This document shows positions 54,132 through 63,971 of a DNA stretch of 64,000 nt, in pieces. The translations under genes and the position numbers were made by a program. The stretch comes from Flavobacteriales bacterium 34_180_T64 (GTDB lineage: Bacteria; Bacteroidota; Bacteroidia; Flavobacteriales; Flavobacteriaceae), in assembly GCA_002162765.1 (NCBI GenBank), contig MAAR01000005.1, forward strand, positions 1 to 64,000. The letters run 5' to 3'. Below the pieces are notes generated by a model. That model saw nothing but the letters and a program-made list of their open reading frames with translations, was not told where the DNA came from and did no database searches. Each line of letters begins with the position of its first letter. Position 1 is the first letter of the stretch.

Positions 54132-55031
54132 ATGAATAATGAAAATAATGATCTAAGAAATGTCGCTAAAGGTTCATTTGATGAAACTATAGTAGATGAT
54201 GGCTTTTATGTACTTACCTATCAAAATGAAAATTCATTCACAGAAGTGGTTGAACGTGATATAGATAGCAGTTATATCCAATTTCATTTCTGTATTAAGG
54301 GATCTAGCCAATTTATATTTAATAAGGGAACCTATATCTTAAATATTTTGGAGGAAAATTCATTACTACTTTATAACCCTCAACGTGATTTACCAATTCA
54401 TCTTGATGTAAACCCCAATTCTTGGTTAGTGTCGGTTTTAGTGTCTATTAAGAAGTTTCATGGTTTATTTTCACAGGAGGCGGATTTTATTACATTTTTA
54501 AGCGATGATAATAAGAATAAAAAATATTACAAGGATGGAATGATCTCACCTTCGATGGCTATTGTTTTAAATCAATTGATAAACTTTAATTTAAATACCT
54601 CCATAAAATCACTTTATTTTAAAGGAAAGGCCTTAGAACTTCTAAGTTTGTATTTTAATAGAAGTGAAGAAGCTAATATTGAGCAATGTCCATTTTTGGT
54701 TGATGAAGCCAATGTTATTAAAATTAGAAGCGCAAAAGACATAATCATTTCTAGAATGTCTGAGCCTCCAAGTTTGCAAGAACTGGCCGACGAGATAGGA
54801 TTAAATCTTAAAAAATTGAAGGAAGGATTTAAGCAGATTTATGGTGATACAGTCTATAGCTTTTTATTTGATTATAAAATGGAAGTAGCCAGAAAGCTCC
54901 TTGAAACAGGAGATCATAATGTAAATGAAGTTGGATTAAAAGTCGGTTATAGTACCTCAAGCCATTTTATTGCAGCATTTAAAAAGAAATATGGCACAAC
55001 GCCAAAAAAATATATAATGTCATTGAGCTAA
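54132..55031 (+). CDS. AraC-family transcriptional regulator of the heme region
   Basis: A 299-residue regulator with an N-terminal cupin-like sensing domain (~1-190) and a C-terminal AraC DNA-binding domain (~205-297) with two helix-turn-helices (SLQELADEIGLNLKKLKEGFKQIYG and NVNEVGLKVGYSTSSHFIAAFKKKYG). The motif EQCPFL before the DNA-binding domain is shared with PchR-like regulators of iron uptake, as I recall. Divergent to hemA and 14 nt upstream of hemH, it probably controls heme synthesis genes. Confidence 0.88.
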   Translation: MNNENNDLRNVAKGSFDETIVDDGFYVLTYQNENSFTEVVERDIDSSYIQFHFCIKGSSQFIFNKGTYILNILEENSLLLYNPQRDLPIHLDVNPNSWLVSVLVSIKKFHGLFSQEADFITFLSDDNKNKKYYKDGMISPSMAIVLNQLINFNLNTSIKSLYFKGKALELLSLYFNRSEEANIEQCPFLVDEANVIKIRSAKDIIISRMSEPPSLQELADEIGLNLKKLKEGFKQIYGDTVYSFLFDYKMEVARKLLETGDHNVNEVGLKVGYSTSSHFIAAFKKKYGTTPKKYIMSLS

Positions 55032-55045
55032 TAGCATAAATCTCT

Positions 55046-56065
55046 ATGAAAAAAGGAATATTACTAGTCAATCTTGGTTCGCCGGACAGTCCAGAGCCCA
55101 AAGACGTTAAATCCTATTTAGGTGAATTTTTAATGGATGAACGTGTGATTGACGTTCCATTTTGGGCGAGAACATTACTTGTGAAGGGTATCATATTAAA
55201 CACAAGACCAAAAGCATCTGCAGCGGCATATAAAAAAATATGGTGGAAAGAGGGCTCTCCTTTAATAGTGATTTCTGAACGACTTCAAAGTAAAATACAA
55301 AATCAAGTAGAGTCACCAATTGCTTTGGCTATGCGCTATGGCAGCATGACCATAAAAAAGGGACTTCAAGAATTAGTGGATCAAGGTGTTTCTGAAGTTT
55401 TGATTTTTCCTTTATATCCTCAATTTGCAATGGCAACTACCGAAACCATTTTAGTGTTGGCAGAAGAGATTATTAAAAGCGATTTTCCAGAATTAAAAAT
55501 GGCATCGGTTCCAGCATTTTATAATAAATCAGATTATATCGAAGTGCTTTCAAATAGTATTGCTAAACATCTTGTGGGGAAAGACTATGACCATTTATTG
55601 TTTTCATATCACGGTGTTCCTGAACGTCATATCAGAAAAAGAGATGTTACTAAATCTCATTGTAAAATTGACGGTAGCTGTTGTGTTTCAAATTCGAAAG
55701 CGCATGAGTTTTGTTATAGGCATCAATGTTTTGAAGTCACTAGGTTAGTTGCAGAAAAATTAAGTTTGAAGGAAGGGAGTTTTTCAACTTCCTTCCAATC
55801 GCGTTTAGGATTTGATCCTTGGTTGCTCCCATATACAGATAGAACCATCGAGCGTCTGGGGAAATCAGGCATCAAAAATATGGCAATTGTTACGCCAGCC
55901 TTCGTTAGTGATTGCTTAGAAACACTTGAAGAAATTGCAATGGAAGGTCAGGAGATTTTTCATGAAATGGGAGGTCAAAACTTTACGACAATTCCATGTT
56001 TAAATGATGATAAAGAATGGGTAGACTTATTATCAAAGTGGATTAATGAATGGAACACTAAATAA
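55046..56065 (+). CDS. hemH: Ferrochelatase
   Basis: A 339-residue enzyme that inserts Fe2+ into protoporphyrin IX, the last step of heme synthesis. The opening GILLVNLGSPDSPEPKDV and YLGEFLMDERVID, the active-site histidine in FSYHGVPERHIRK, and the C-terminal VTPAFVSDCLETLEEIAMEG are classical. Several cysteines in the insert (DGSCCVSN and SKAHEFCYRHQC) could hold an Fe-S cluster, as in some bacterial ferrochelatases. It is co-directional with and 14 nt after araC. Confidence 0.96.
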   Translation: MKKGILLVNLGSPDSPEPKDVKSYLGEFLMDERVIDVPFWARTLLVKGIILNTRPKASAAAYKKIWWKEGSPLIVISERLQSKIQNQVESPIALAMRYGSMTIKKGLQELVDQGVSEVLIFPLYPQFAMATTETILVLAEEIIKSDFPELKMASVPAFYNKSDYIEVLSNSIAKHLVGKDYDHLLFSYHGVPERHIRKRDVTKSHCKIDGSCCVSNSKAHEFCYRHQCFEVTRLVAEKLSLKEGSFSTSFQSRLGFDPWLLPYTDRTIERLGKSGIKNMAIVTPAFVSDCLETLEEIAMEGQEIFHEMGGQNFTTIPCLNDDKEWVDLLSKWINEWNTK

Positions 56066-56157
56066 CATTAGATGCTATTAGTTAAAATTCAATTGTCAGT
56101 AATCTATAAAATTATTAATCCTTATTTTTAGTGCGCTTTAACCAAACCATTTATAAC

Positions 56158-59100
56158 ATGCGATGTTTGTTTTTTTCCTTGTTCGCTTTCCTTTTTGTTG
56201 GAACAACTTTTACTTCAAATGCTCAATCCTATAGTAAAGAGCACTATGACGCTCTAGAGTATAGACTTCTAGGCCCTTTTAGAGGAGGAAGAAGCGCAGC
56301 AGTATCGGGAGTTCCAAATCAACCAAACCTTTATTATTTTGGTTCTACAGGAGGAGGAATTTGGAAAACCACTGATGGTGGTCGGACTTGGGAAAATATT
56401 TCTGATGGATTTTTTGGCGGGAGTATTGGTGCAATTTCTGTTTCCAAAAGTGATCCAAATGTGCTTTATGTAGGTGGTGGTGAAAAAACTGTGAGAGGAA
56501 ACGTGTCTTCTGGTTATGGTGTTTGGAAAAGTGTCGATGCGGGAAAATCATGGTCAAGTGCAGGTTTGAAAAATTCGCGACACATACCGAGAATTGCTGT
56601 GGACCCAACTGACCATAATGTAGTTTATGCAGGCGTCCTTGGAAATATTTATAAACCCACTCAAGATCGCGGTATTTATAAAAGTATTGATGGTGGTAAA
56701 ACTTGGAAAAAGACACTTTTTGCTAATGACAAAGCTGGTGTTGTCGATTTATTAATTGATCCTACAAATCCAAGAATCTTGTACGCATCTACTTGGCGAA
56801 TTCAGCGAACACCTTATAGTTTAAGCTCTGGTGGAGAAGGATCAGCATTATGGAAAAGCACAGATAGAGGAGAAACTTGGACGGAAATTTCAACAAATAA
56901 AGGATTTCCTGAAGGCACTCTAGGAATTATAGGAGTAACGGTTTCACCACTCAATAGCCAACGAGTTTGGGCAATTATTGAGAACAAAGAAAAAGGAGGT
57001 TTATATAGAAGTGACGATGGAGGTGAAACCTGGAACCAGATTAATAGTGAACGGAAACTCCGTCAACGCGCCTGGTATTATACCCGTATATATGCGGATA
57101 CAAAAGATGCAGATGTAGTTTATGTATTAAATGTTCGTTATCATAAAAGTTCAGACGGAGGAAAAACATTTAGTTCGCTCAGAACTCCTCATGGAGACCA
57201 TCATGATTTGTGGATTGCACCTGAGAATCCTGATCGTATTATTGTTGGGGATGACGGAGGCGCACAAGTAACTTATGACGGTGGCGAAACATGGAGTACG
57301 TATCATAATCAACCAACATCACAATTCTATAGAGTTACTACAGACAACCATTTTCCGTATCGAATTTATGCTGCTCAGCAAGATAATTCTACTATTAGAA
57401 TTCCACATCGAACTGAAGGGCGTGCAATTACTGATGACGATTGGGAAAGTACAGCTGGAGGAGAATCTGCTCATATAGCAGTTGATCCAGAAGATAATGA
57501 TATTATTTACGGTGGAAGTTATGATGGGTTTTTGACACGTGTAAATCATAAAACTGGATCTGTAAGAGCTATTAATGTTTGGCCAGACAATCCTATGGGC
57601 CACGGAGCTGAAGGTATGAAATATCGCTTTCAATGGAATTTTCCAATTCTATTTTCTAAGCACAATCCGAACCGATTATACACCTTTTCACAACATGTTC
57701 ATGTTACTGAAAATGAAGGGCAATCTTGGAAAATTGTAAGTCCAGATTTAACTCGAAATGATCCAGAAAAACTAAAATCTTCAGGAGGGCCAATTACTCA
57801 AGATAATACCTCCGTAGAGTATTACTGTACCATTTTTGCAGCTCAAGAATCACCTTTAAAAGAAGGATTACTATGGGTAGGTAGCGATGATGGATTAATT
57901 CATTTAACTCAAAATGGAGGGCAATCTTGGGAGAACGTAACACCTAAAGGGATGCCAGAATGGATGATGATCAATAGTATTGAACCAAGTGCTTTTGATG
58001 AAGGCACTTGTTATGTGGCAGGAACAAAATATAAGACAGGAGATTTTAAGCCTTACTTGTATAAAACCACAGATTATGGAAAGACATGGTCAAAAATAAC
58101 CAATGGCATCAATCCTGAACATTTTACAAGAGTATTACGACATGATCCTAAACAAAAAGGATTGTTGTATGCAGGTACGGAAACAGGGATGTATATTTCC
58201 TTTAATGATGGTAAGAATTGGCAAGAATTTCAACTGAATTTACCAATTGTTCCAATAACTGATTTGGCAATAAAGAATAATAATTTAATTGTAGCTACTC
58301 AAGGACGGAGTTTATGGATTATTGATGATTTAACAGTTTTACATCAGCTTTACGAATCAAGTTTAAAGGGGAATAGATTATTTAAACCAAAAGACACCTA
58401 TCGTTTAGATGGTGGCAGTAGAGAAGGAAGTAAAACCTCAGGAACTAATCATCCTAGTGGAGTGATGACTTATTTTAATTTGAAGGACTTTGATGAAGAA
58501 AATGACGACGTATCCTTAAGTTATTTTGACACCAAAGGAGACACTATTAAAACTTTTAGTACAAAAAACAAAAAGAAGGATAAACTAGAGGTTAAAAAAG
58601 GAATGAATCAGTTTAATTGGGATATGATTTATAAAGGGGCTGAGACATTAGAAGGAATGATTTTATGGTGGGCGAGTTTAGAGGGACCTCAAGCAATTCC
58701 TGGAAATTATAAAATAAATCTAAACGTCAATGGTGAAATAATGTCACAACCATTTACTGTGATTAAAGATCCAAGATCAGAAAGTACATTAGCTGACATG
58801 CAAAAGCAATTTGACTTCATTTCTGATATTAATAAAACGATGAATGAAGCCCATAAGTCAATAAAAAAGATTAGAAAAATAAAGGCTCAATTGTCGGCAT
58901 TTGAAACACAATATAAGGACAATGATAGCGTAAAAGCCTTATTAGACAAATCTGAAAAATTAAAAGAACAGTTTACAGAAATAGAAGAAGCTTTATATCA
59001 GACTCAAAATCGAAGTGGACAAGATCCATTAAATTTCCCTATTAGATTAACAAATAAATTGGGACATTTAAATGCACTCATTGGGATAGGAGATTTTGCG

Positions 59101-59253
59101 CCAACGGATCAAGATGTTGCAGTGAAAAATGAATTATCAACAAAAATAAGGGCTCAATTAAATGCGTTTAACACATTGGTTTCTAGTGAGATTTCAGAAT
59201 TTAATAAGGTCTTTAATGAGAAGCGCCTAAACTATCTATTTATCGAAGATTAA
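56158..59253 (+). CDS. Secreted sortilin/VPS10-like beta-propeller protein
   Basis: A 1031-residue exported protein. The signal peptide ends near TSNAQ, and the next ~750 residues carry about eleven Asp-box repeats such as TTDGGRTWEN, SIDGGKTWKK and SSDGGKTF, typical of multi-bladed propellers (sortilin/VPS10, BNR). The last ~250 residues are a separate helical region. An in-frame GTG nine codons earlier is possible but gives a worse signal peptide. Ligand and role are unknown. The hemJ start codon overlaps its stop (TAATG). Confidence 0.85.
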   Translation: MRCLFFSLFAFLFVGTTFTSNAQSYSKEHYDALEYRLLGPFRGGRSAAVSGVPNQPNLYYFGSTGGGIWKTTDGGRTWENISDGFFGGSIGAISVSKSDPNVLYVGGGEKTVRGNVSSGYGVWKSVDAGKSWSSAGLKNSRHIPRIAVDPTDHNVVYAGVLGNIYKPTQDRGIYKSIDGGKTWKKTLFANDKAGVVDLLIDPTNPRILYASTWRIQRTPYSLSSGGEGSALWKSTDRGETWTEISTNKGFPEGTLGIIGVTVSPLNSQRVWAIIENKEKGGLYRSDDGGETWNQINSERKLRQRAWYYTRIYADTKDADVVYVLNVRYHKSSDGGKTFSSLRTPHGDHHDLWIAPENPDRIIVGDDGGAQVTYDGGETWSTYHNQPTSQFYRVTTDNHFPYRIYAAQQDNSTIRIPHRTEGRAITDDDWESTAGGESAHIAVDPEDNDIIYGGSYDGFLTRVNHKTGSVRAINVWPDNPMGHGAEGMKYRFQWNFPILFSKHNPNRLYTFSQHVHVTENEGQSWKIVSPDLTRNDPEKLKSSGGPITQDNTSVEYYCTIFAAQESPLKEGLLWVGSDDGLIHLTQNGGQSWENVTPKGMPEWMMINSIEPSAFDEGTCYVAGTKYKTGDFKPYLYKTTDYGKTWSKITNGINPEHFTRVLRHDPKQKGLLYAGTETGMYISFNDGKNWQEFQLNLPIVPITDLAIKNNNLIVATQGRSLWIIDDLTVLHQLYESSLKGNRLFKPKDTYRLDGGSREGSKTSGTNHPSGVMTYFNLKDFDEENDDVSLSYFDTKGDTIKTFSTKNKKKDKLEVKKGMNQFNWDMIYKGAETLEGMILWWASLEGPQAIPGNYKINLNVNGEIMSQPFTVIKDPRSESTLADMQKQFDFISDINKTMNEAHKSIKKIRKIKAQLSAFETQYKDNDSVKALLDKSEKLKEQFTEIEEALYQTQNRSGQDPLNFPIRLTNKLGHLNALIGIGDFAPTDQDVAVKNELSTKIRAQLNAFNTLVSSEISEFNKVFNEKRLNYLFIED

Positions 59254-59801
59254 TGGAATACTACAATTATATAAAATCTTTACACCTCATTTTTGTTGTG
59301 ACTTGGTTCGCTGGACTGTTTTATATTCCACGATTATTTGTGTATCAAATAGAAGCATATCATAAACCATCTCCAGATAAAGAAATACTAGGTAAGCAAC
59401 TCAAGTTAATGGCAAAACGACTTTGGAATATAATCACATGGCCTTCAGCTATTTTAGCAACTGTTTTTGCTATTTGGTTGTTAATATTACAACCGCTTTG
59501 GTTAGAACAACCATGGATGCATGTTAAGTTAGTTTTTGTGATTTTATTAATTATTTACCATTTAAAAACACATCAATTTTATAAACAGCTTCAACGTGAT
59601 GAAGTTAACAAAACCTCTAGTTTTATGAGGCTTTGGAACGAAGGTGCGACTTTTATTTTGTTTGCAGTCGTATTTTTAGTGATATTAAAAAGTGCCATTA
59701 ATTGGGTGTTCGGTGTTGTGGGAATAGTTGTTTTGGGAGTGCTTTTAATGCTAGGGTTTAAAGTTTATAAGAGAATAAGAAATAAGAACCCTGACGCATA
59801 A
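59253..59801 (+). CDS. hemJ: Protoporphyrinogen oxidase HemJ
   Basis: A 182-residue membrane protein of the HemJ/UPF0093 family, which oxidises protoporphyrinogen IX to protoporphyrin IX. The N-terminal pattern LHLIFVVTWFAGLFYIPRLFVY has the conserved His11, Trp18 and Arg27. Four or more transmembrane helices follow. It completes the heme pathway of this window between hemF and hemH, but it is coupled to the propeller gene by a TAATG overlap. Confidence 0.92.
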   Translation: MEYYNYIKSLHLIFVVTWFAGLFYIPRLFVYQIEAYHKPSPDKEILGKQLKLMAKRLWNIITWPSAILATVFAIWLLILQPLWLEQPWMHVKLVFVILLIIYHLKTHQFYKQLQRDEVNKTSSFMRLWNEGATFILFAVVFLVILKSAINWVFGVVGIVVLGVLLMLGFKVYKRIRNKNPDA

Positions 59802-59833
59802 AATAATTGGTGTGATTATTGTTATATTTAGTC

Positions 59834-59848
59834 CAATATTAAATATTG
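59834..59848 (+). promoter_or_regulatory. Palindrome adjacent to the histidine kinase start codon
   Basis: CAATATT-A-AATATTG is a perfect 15-bp palindrome ending 1 nt before the ATG at 59850. A weak TATATTTA box lies just upstream at 59823-59830. Candidate operator or autoregulatory site. Confidence 0.4.
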
Positions 59849-59849
59849 C

Positions 59850-61325
59850 ATGAAATTAAAAAACCTGTCTTTAAGAGTTCGAATATTTATAGCTATGATT
59901 TTGTTGGTAATCATTGCTTCTATATTGATAGCAGGAGTTACCATTTATCAGTATAATGAAGAAGCACGAGATTACCATAAAGAGCGTTTAGAGCGAAAAG
60001 AGGAAAACATAAAGGAGCAAATTAATTACGTGCTTCGAGAAACGACTTACCCAATAACAACAGAAAATATTCCTCTAATTTTTAAAGATAAAATTTATGA
60101 AATTGCGTCTATTCATAAATTGCAAATCAATCTCTATGATTTAGAAGGCGGCTTGTTAAAATCTTCAAAAGCAAGCATTGACGTTGATACATTAACTAAG
60201 TGTTTGGATGCTGAAATTTTAAATGCAATTTCTAATACTGTGGCACATCGACATGTTATTAAAAATGTTGAAAACAATGAAACATTTCAATCGTCCTATA
60301 GCTATATTACTGATGCTAAGTTTAAATCATTAGCAATACTGAATTTACCATATTTAGAGAATGATGATTTTTTAAATAAAGAATTAGAAGAGTTCCTTTT
60401 AAGATTGGGGTATGCTTATTTGGGCATGCTATTAGCTGCTATAATTTTCGCCTATTTTGTATCTAAATATATTACGAGATCACTAAAAACTATCAGTGAT
60501 AAAATGAACGAAACGAGGCTCGAAAAACGGAATAAAAAAATAGAAATTGAATCGTCTAGTGATGAAATATCGACATTAGTGAATTCTTATAATAGTATGA
60601 TTGATGAATTGGAAGAGAGCGCTGTGAAATTGGCGACTAATGAACGGGAACAAGCATGGCGAGAAATGGCGAAGCAAGTGGCGCATGAAATCAAAAACCC
60701 CTTAACTCCAATGCGATTAAGTGTACAAAGTTTTCAGAGAAAATTTGATCCTAGTGATGAAAGCATACATCAAAAAGTTGATGAATACAGTAAAACATTA
60801 ATACAGCAAATCGATACAATGAGTTCCATTGCTTCTGCATTTTCAAATTTTGCAAAAATGCCAGCACAACAAAATGAAACTCTAAACGTAGTGAAAATAG
60901 TAAAGCTTGCCTTGGATATATTTAATGAAGAGTATATTACATTTATTGCGGAAGAAACCGAAATCATAGCTAAGTTTGATCGCACCCAATTAATCAGAGT
61001 TGTAACGAATCTGGTGAAAAATGGGATTCAAGCCATTCCTGAAGATTCTGATGATCCAAAAATTGTAGTTGATGTTTCTATGGAAAAAGAAAACGTCGTT
61101 ATTTCGGTTTTCGATAATGGTAATGGCATTACTGAAGAGAATAAATCAAAAGTTTTTGAACCTAAATTCACCACTAAAACGAGTGGAATGGGATTAGGAC
61201 TTGCAATGGTTAAAAATATTGTCGAAACTTATAATGGAAGTATTACCTTTACGTCCCAAGATGGAAAAGGAACGACATTTAAGGTGTCTTTCCCTAAAGA
61301 AGAACTACATCATTATAAGTCATGA
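59850..61325 (+). CDS. NtrY-like sensor histidine kinase
   Basis: A 491-residue membrane sensor kinase. It has an N-terminal transmembrane helix (about 10-30), a periplasmic sensing region, a second helix (about 188-208), a HAMP domain, then the kinase core with phosphoacceptor His279 in VAHEIKNPLTPMRLS, an N box (VTNLVKNGIQAIP) and G box (DNGNGITEENKSKVF, SGMGLGLAMVKN). The long N-terminal arrangement is like NtrY. No response regulator gene is adjacent, so it is an orphan here. It overlaps the next gene by ATGA. Confidence 0.9.
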   Translation: MKLKNLSLRVRIFIAMILLVIIASILIAGVTIYQYNEEARDYHKERLERKEENIKEQINYVLRETTYPITTENIPLIFKDKIYEIASIHKLQINLYDLEGGLLKSSKASIDVDTLTKCLDAEILNAISNTVAHRHVIKNVENNETFQSSYSYITDAKFKSLAILNLPYLENDDFLNKELEEFLLRLGYAYLGMLLAAIIFAYFVSKYITRSLKTISDKMNETRLEKRNKKIEIESSSDEISTLVNSYNSMIDELEESAVKLATNEREQAWREMAKQVAHEIKNPLTPMRLSVQSFQRKFDPSDESIHQKVDEYSKTLIQQIDTMSSIASAFSNFAKMPAQQNETLNVVKIVKLALDIFNEEYITFIAEETEIIAKFDRTQLIRVVTNLVKNGIQAIPEDSDDPKIVVDVSMEKENVVISVFDNGNGITEENKSKVFEPKFTTKTSGMGLGLAMVKNIVETYNGSITFTSQDGKGTTFKVSFPKEELHHYKS

Positions 61326-62104
61326 ATTACGAAAATATCTTATCTAGCTCTCAGAATGGGTTAGCAACAATTACTATTAATCGTCCGACAAAATTAAACG
61401 CATTAAATAAAGCAACTATCCAAGAATTGCATGATGCTTTTGAAGAAGCTAATGATGATAAAGCCATAAAAGTTATTATTATTACTGGTAGCGGTGAAAA
61501 GGCTTTCGTGGCTGGAGCAGATATATCAGAATTTGCTGATTTTGATGTTGCTCAAGGTGGTAAACTTGCTAAAAAAGGACAAGAGTTATTATTTGATTTT
61601 GTTGAAAATCTTTCCACTCCAGTCATTGCAGCTGTTAACGGTTTTGCGCTTGGAGGTGGACTGGAATTAGCAATGGCATGCCATTTTAGACTTTCTAGTG
61701 CTAATGCAAAAATGGGACTCCCAGAAGTGTCCTTAGGAGTAATACCAGGTTATGGAGGCACACAACGATTACCTCAATTAGTAGGTAAAGGTCGCGCCAT
61801 GGAAATGGTAATGACCGCAGGAATGATTGATGCCGAAACAGCTAAGGAATACGGACTTGTTAACCACGTAACAACACAAGAAGAATTGCTTCCACTTGCG
61901 GAAAAAATTGCATCTAAAATTATGCGAAACTCTTCAGTAGCAATAAAAGGAGCCATTAAATCTATTAATGCAAATTTTGAAGATGGTGTTGATGGATACA
62001 AAACTGAAATTAAACAATTTGGGAAGTGTTTTGGAACTGATGATTTTAAGGAAGGCACTTCTGCATTTCTTGAAAAGCGTAAAGCAGATTTTCCAGGAAA
62101 CTAA
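61322..62104 (+). CDS. Enoyl-CoA hydratase
   Basis: A 260-residue crotonase-fold enzyme that hydrates 2-enoyl-CoA in beta-oxidation or related degradation. The oxyanion-hole segments are AFVAGADISEF and GFALGGGLELAMAC. The two acid/base glutamates are in GGGLELA and GLPEVSLGVIPGYGGTQRLP. It starts by ATGA overlap with the kinase gene, an odd pairing of signalling and metabolism. Short-chain substrates are likely from the length. Confidence 0.92.
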   Translation: MNYENILSSSQNGLATITINRPTKLNALNKATIQELHDAFEEANDDKAIKVIIITGSGEKAFVAGADISEFADFDVAQGGKLAKKGQELLFDFVENLSTPVIAAVNGFALGGGLELAMACHFRLSSANAKMGLPEVSLGVIPGYGGTQRLPQLVGKGRAMEMVMTAGMIDAETAKEYGLVNHVTTQEELLPLAEKIASKIMRNSSVAIKGAIKSINANFEDGVDGYKTEIKQFGKCFGTDDFKEGTSAFLEKRKADFPGN

Positions 62105-62208
62105 TTAACAATCTACATTCTGTAGCCATCAAGACTATAATTTAGTTTTTATTTTTATGATACTCTTTAAGAAAAGGGGTAACAATCATAATCTATAAAT
62201 TAATTATA

Positions 62209-63282
62209 ATGAATTCCAAATCTATCATTAAAGGACGTGGAGCTCAAAGTCACGTACATAATCGTTTCTTTGAACTAAGCCATGAAATGAGAGATGATTT
62301 TCTAGAGTATTGTTTAAAAGAAGGAGATACTCCTGAAAAACTTAAAACACAGTATCTCGAGGTATTCCCAAAGACTATTGTCAATAAAGTTACCAGTCCA
62401 GATGTTGGAATGATGTATTCAATGAATCCTTATCAAGGTTGTGAGCATGGATGCGTATATTGCTATGCGCGCAATAGTCATGAATATTGGGGATTTAACG
62501 CCGGATTAGAATTCGAAAACCGCATATTAATAAAAAGAAACGCTCCCTTATTGTTAGAGCAACATTTGAAAAAGAAATCGTGGAAAGCACAAACCATAGT
62601 GTTATCTGGAAATACGGATTGCTATCAACCCGCTGAACGAAAATTTCAAATTACTAGACAATGTTTGGAAGTGTTTTTAAAATACAAACATCCTGTGGCG
62701 ATCATAACAAAAAACGCCTTAGTTCTTCGTGATTTAGATCTTATTAAGTTATTGGCTGAAGATAATTTAATTAAGATATGTTTGTCCATAACATCTCTAT
62801 CTGAAACCACGAGAAGACATCTTGAACCAAGAACAGCGTCAACTCTTAAACGATTAAAAACGGTGAGGACATTATCTGAAAATGGCATTCCCGTTAGTGT
62901 AATGTTAGCTCCAATTATTCCTGCTATTAATAGTCATGAAATTCTGCCTTTGGCAAAAGCAATTTCAGAAGCTGGAGCATTGTCATTTGGTCATACAATT
63001 GTTCGATTAAATGGAGCAGTTGGTGCTATTTTTAGTGATTGGATTAGAAAAACAATGCCAGATAAAGCAGATAAAGTACTGCATCAAATAGAAGATTGCC
63101 ATGGTGGAAATTTAAATGATTCTCGATTTAAAACGCGTATGCGAGGAGAAGGAAAAATTGCAGAACAGATTAATATGATTGTTAAACTAGCGAGGCAGAA
63201 ATACTTTAATAACAAGGTTAAATCCAAACTCAATGTTGAACTACATGAACACTATAAAGATGGACAATTAAAGTTATTTTAA
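62209..63282 (+). CDS. PA0069-family radical SAM protein
   Basis: A 357-residue radical SAM enzyme related to spore photoproduct lyase. The cluster motif CEHGCVYCYARNSHEYWGF holds CxxxCxxC, and the N-terminal GRGAQSHVHNRFFELS is typical of the PA0069 group. The reaction of this family is not known to me. It is monocistronic, convergent with the HD-domain gene. Confidence 0.88.
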   Translation: MNSKSIIKGRGAQSHVHNRFFELSHEMRDDFLEYCLKEGDTPEKLKTQYLEVFPKTIVNKVTSPDVGMMYSMNPYQGCEHGCVYCYARNSHEYWGFNAGLEFENRILIKRNAPLLLEQHLKKKSWKAQTIVLSGNTDCYQPAERKFQITRQCLEVFLKYKHPVAIITKNALVLRDLDLIKLLAEDNLIKICLSITSLSETTRRHLEPRTASTLKRLKTVRTLSENGIPVSVMLAPIIPAINSHEILPLAKAISEAGALSFGHTIVRLNGAVGAIFSDWIRKTMPDKADKVLHQIEDCHGGNLNDSRFKTRMRGEGKIAEQINMIVKLARQKYFNNKVKSKLNVELHEHYKDGQLKLF

Positions 63283-63306
63283 CTACAGTTTAATTCCTGG
63301 TCCTAT

Positions 63307-63960
63307 TTATTTTTCACCATCCCATTCAGCATAAAATTGTTCGAGAAATTGCTCCATATAAACATGACGTTTCTCTGCAATTTGTTTGCCAGTTTTTGTG
63401 TTCATTCGATTTTTAAGCAGTAGTAATTTTTCGTAAAAATGGTTGATAGTTGGTGCCGAAGATGTCTTGTATTCGGCTTTACTCATATGAAGATTAGGTT
63501 TTATGGAAGGATCAAATAAAGCCCTGTTCTTAAATCCACCATAATTGAAGCATCTAGCAATTCCTATTGCACCAATAGCATCTAGACGGTCAGCATCCTG
63601 AATGACATCAAGTTCAAGCGATTTAAAATTTTGAGCTTCGTTTCCGCCTTTAAATGAAATGTTTTCAATAATTTTTATTACATGTTCAATAACATTCGAA
63701 TCCACGTTTAAGCTAAATAAGAATTCACGGGCTATTTTAGGACCAACAGTTTCATCGCCATTATGAAATTTACTATCCGCAATATCATGCAACAAAGCAC
63801 CAAGTGAAATGACAAACACATCAACTTGCTCCTTTTTAGAGATGAGTAAAGAATTATTAAACACCCTTAGGGTGTGAAACCAATCATGCCCTCCTTCTGC
63901 ATTGAGAAGTTGCTGTTTTACAAACGCTTTAGTTTTTATAATTTGATCTTCGGAAGTCAT
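63307..63960 (-). CDS. HD-domain phosphohydrolase
   Basis: A 217-residue metal-dependent phosphohydrolase. The HD signature is GGHDWFHTLRV and LLHDIADSKFHNGDE, with further metal ligands in QDADRLDAIGAIGIAR. These YedJ/YpgQ-like proteins hydrolyse nucleotides or similar phosphoesters. The substrate is not defined. The ATG at 63960 lies just downstream of a hairpin at the window edge. Confidence 0.9.
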   Translation of the reverse strand: MTSEDQIIKTKAFVKQQLLNAEGGHDWFHTLRVFNNSLLISKKEQVDVFVISLGALLHDIADSKFHNGDETVGPKIAREFLFSLNVDSNVIEHVIKIIENISFKGGNEAQNFKSLELDVIQDADRLDAIGAIGIARCFNYGGFKNRALFDPSIKPNLHMSKAEYKTSSAPTINHFYEKLLLLKNRMNTKTGKQIAEKRHVYMEQFLEQFYAEWDGEK

Positions 63961-63971
63961 AGTCTAAAAAT

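Noticed and set aside
56345-56716. Open frame of 123 codons on the minus strand, rich in His
   Set aside because: It is the antisense of the Asp-box repeats of the propeller gene; its composition reflects the opposite strand, with no start signal.
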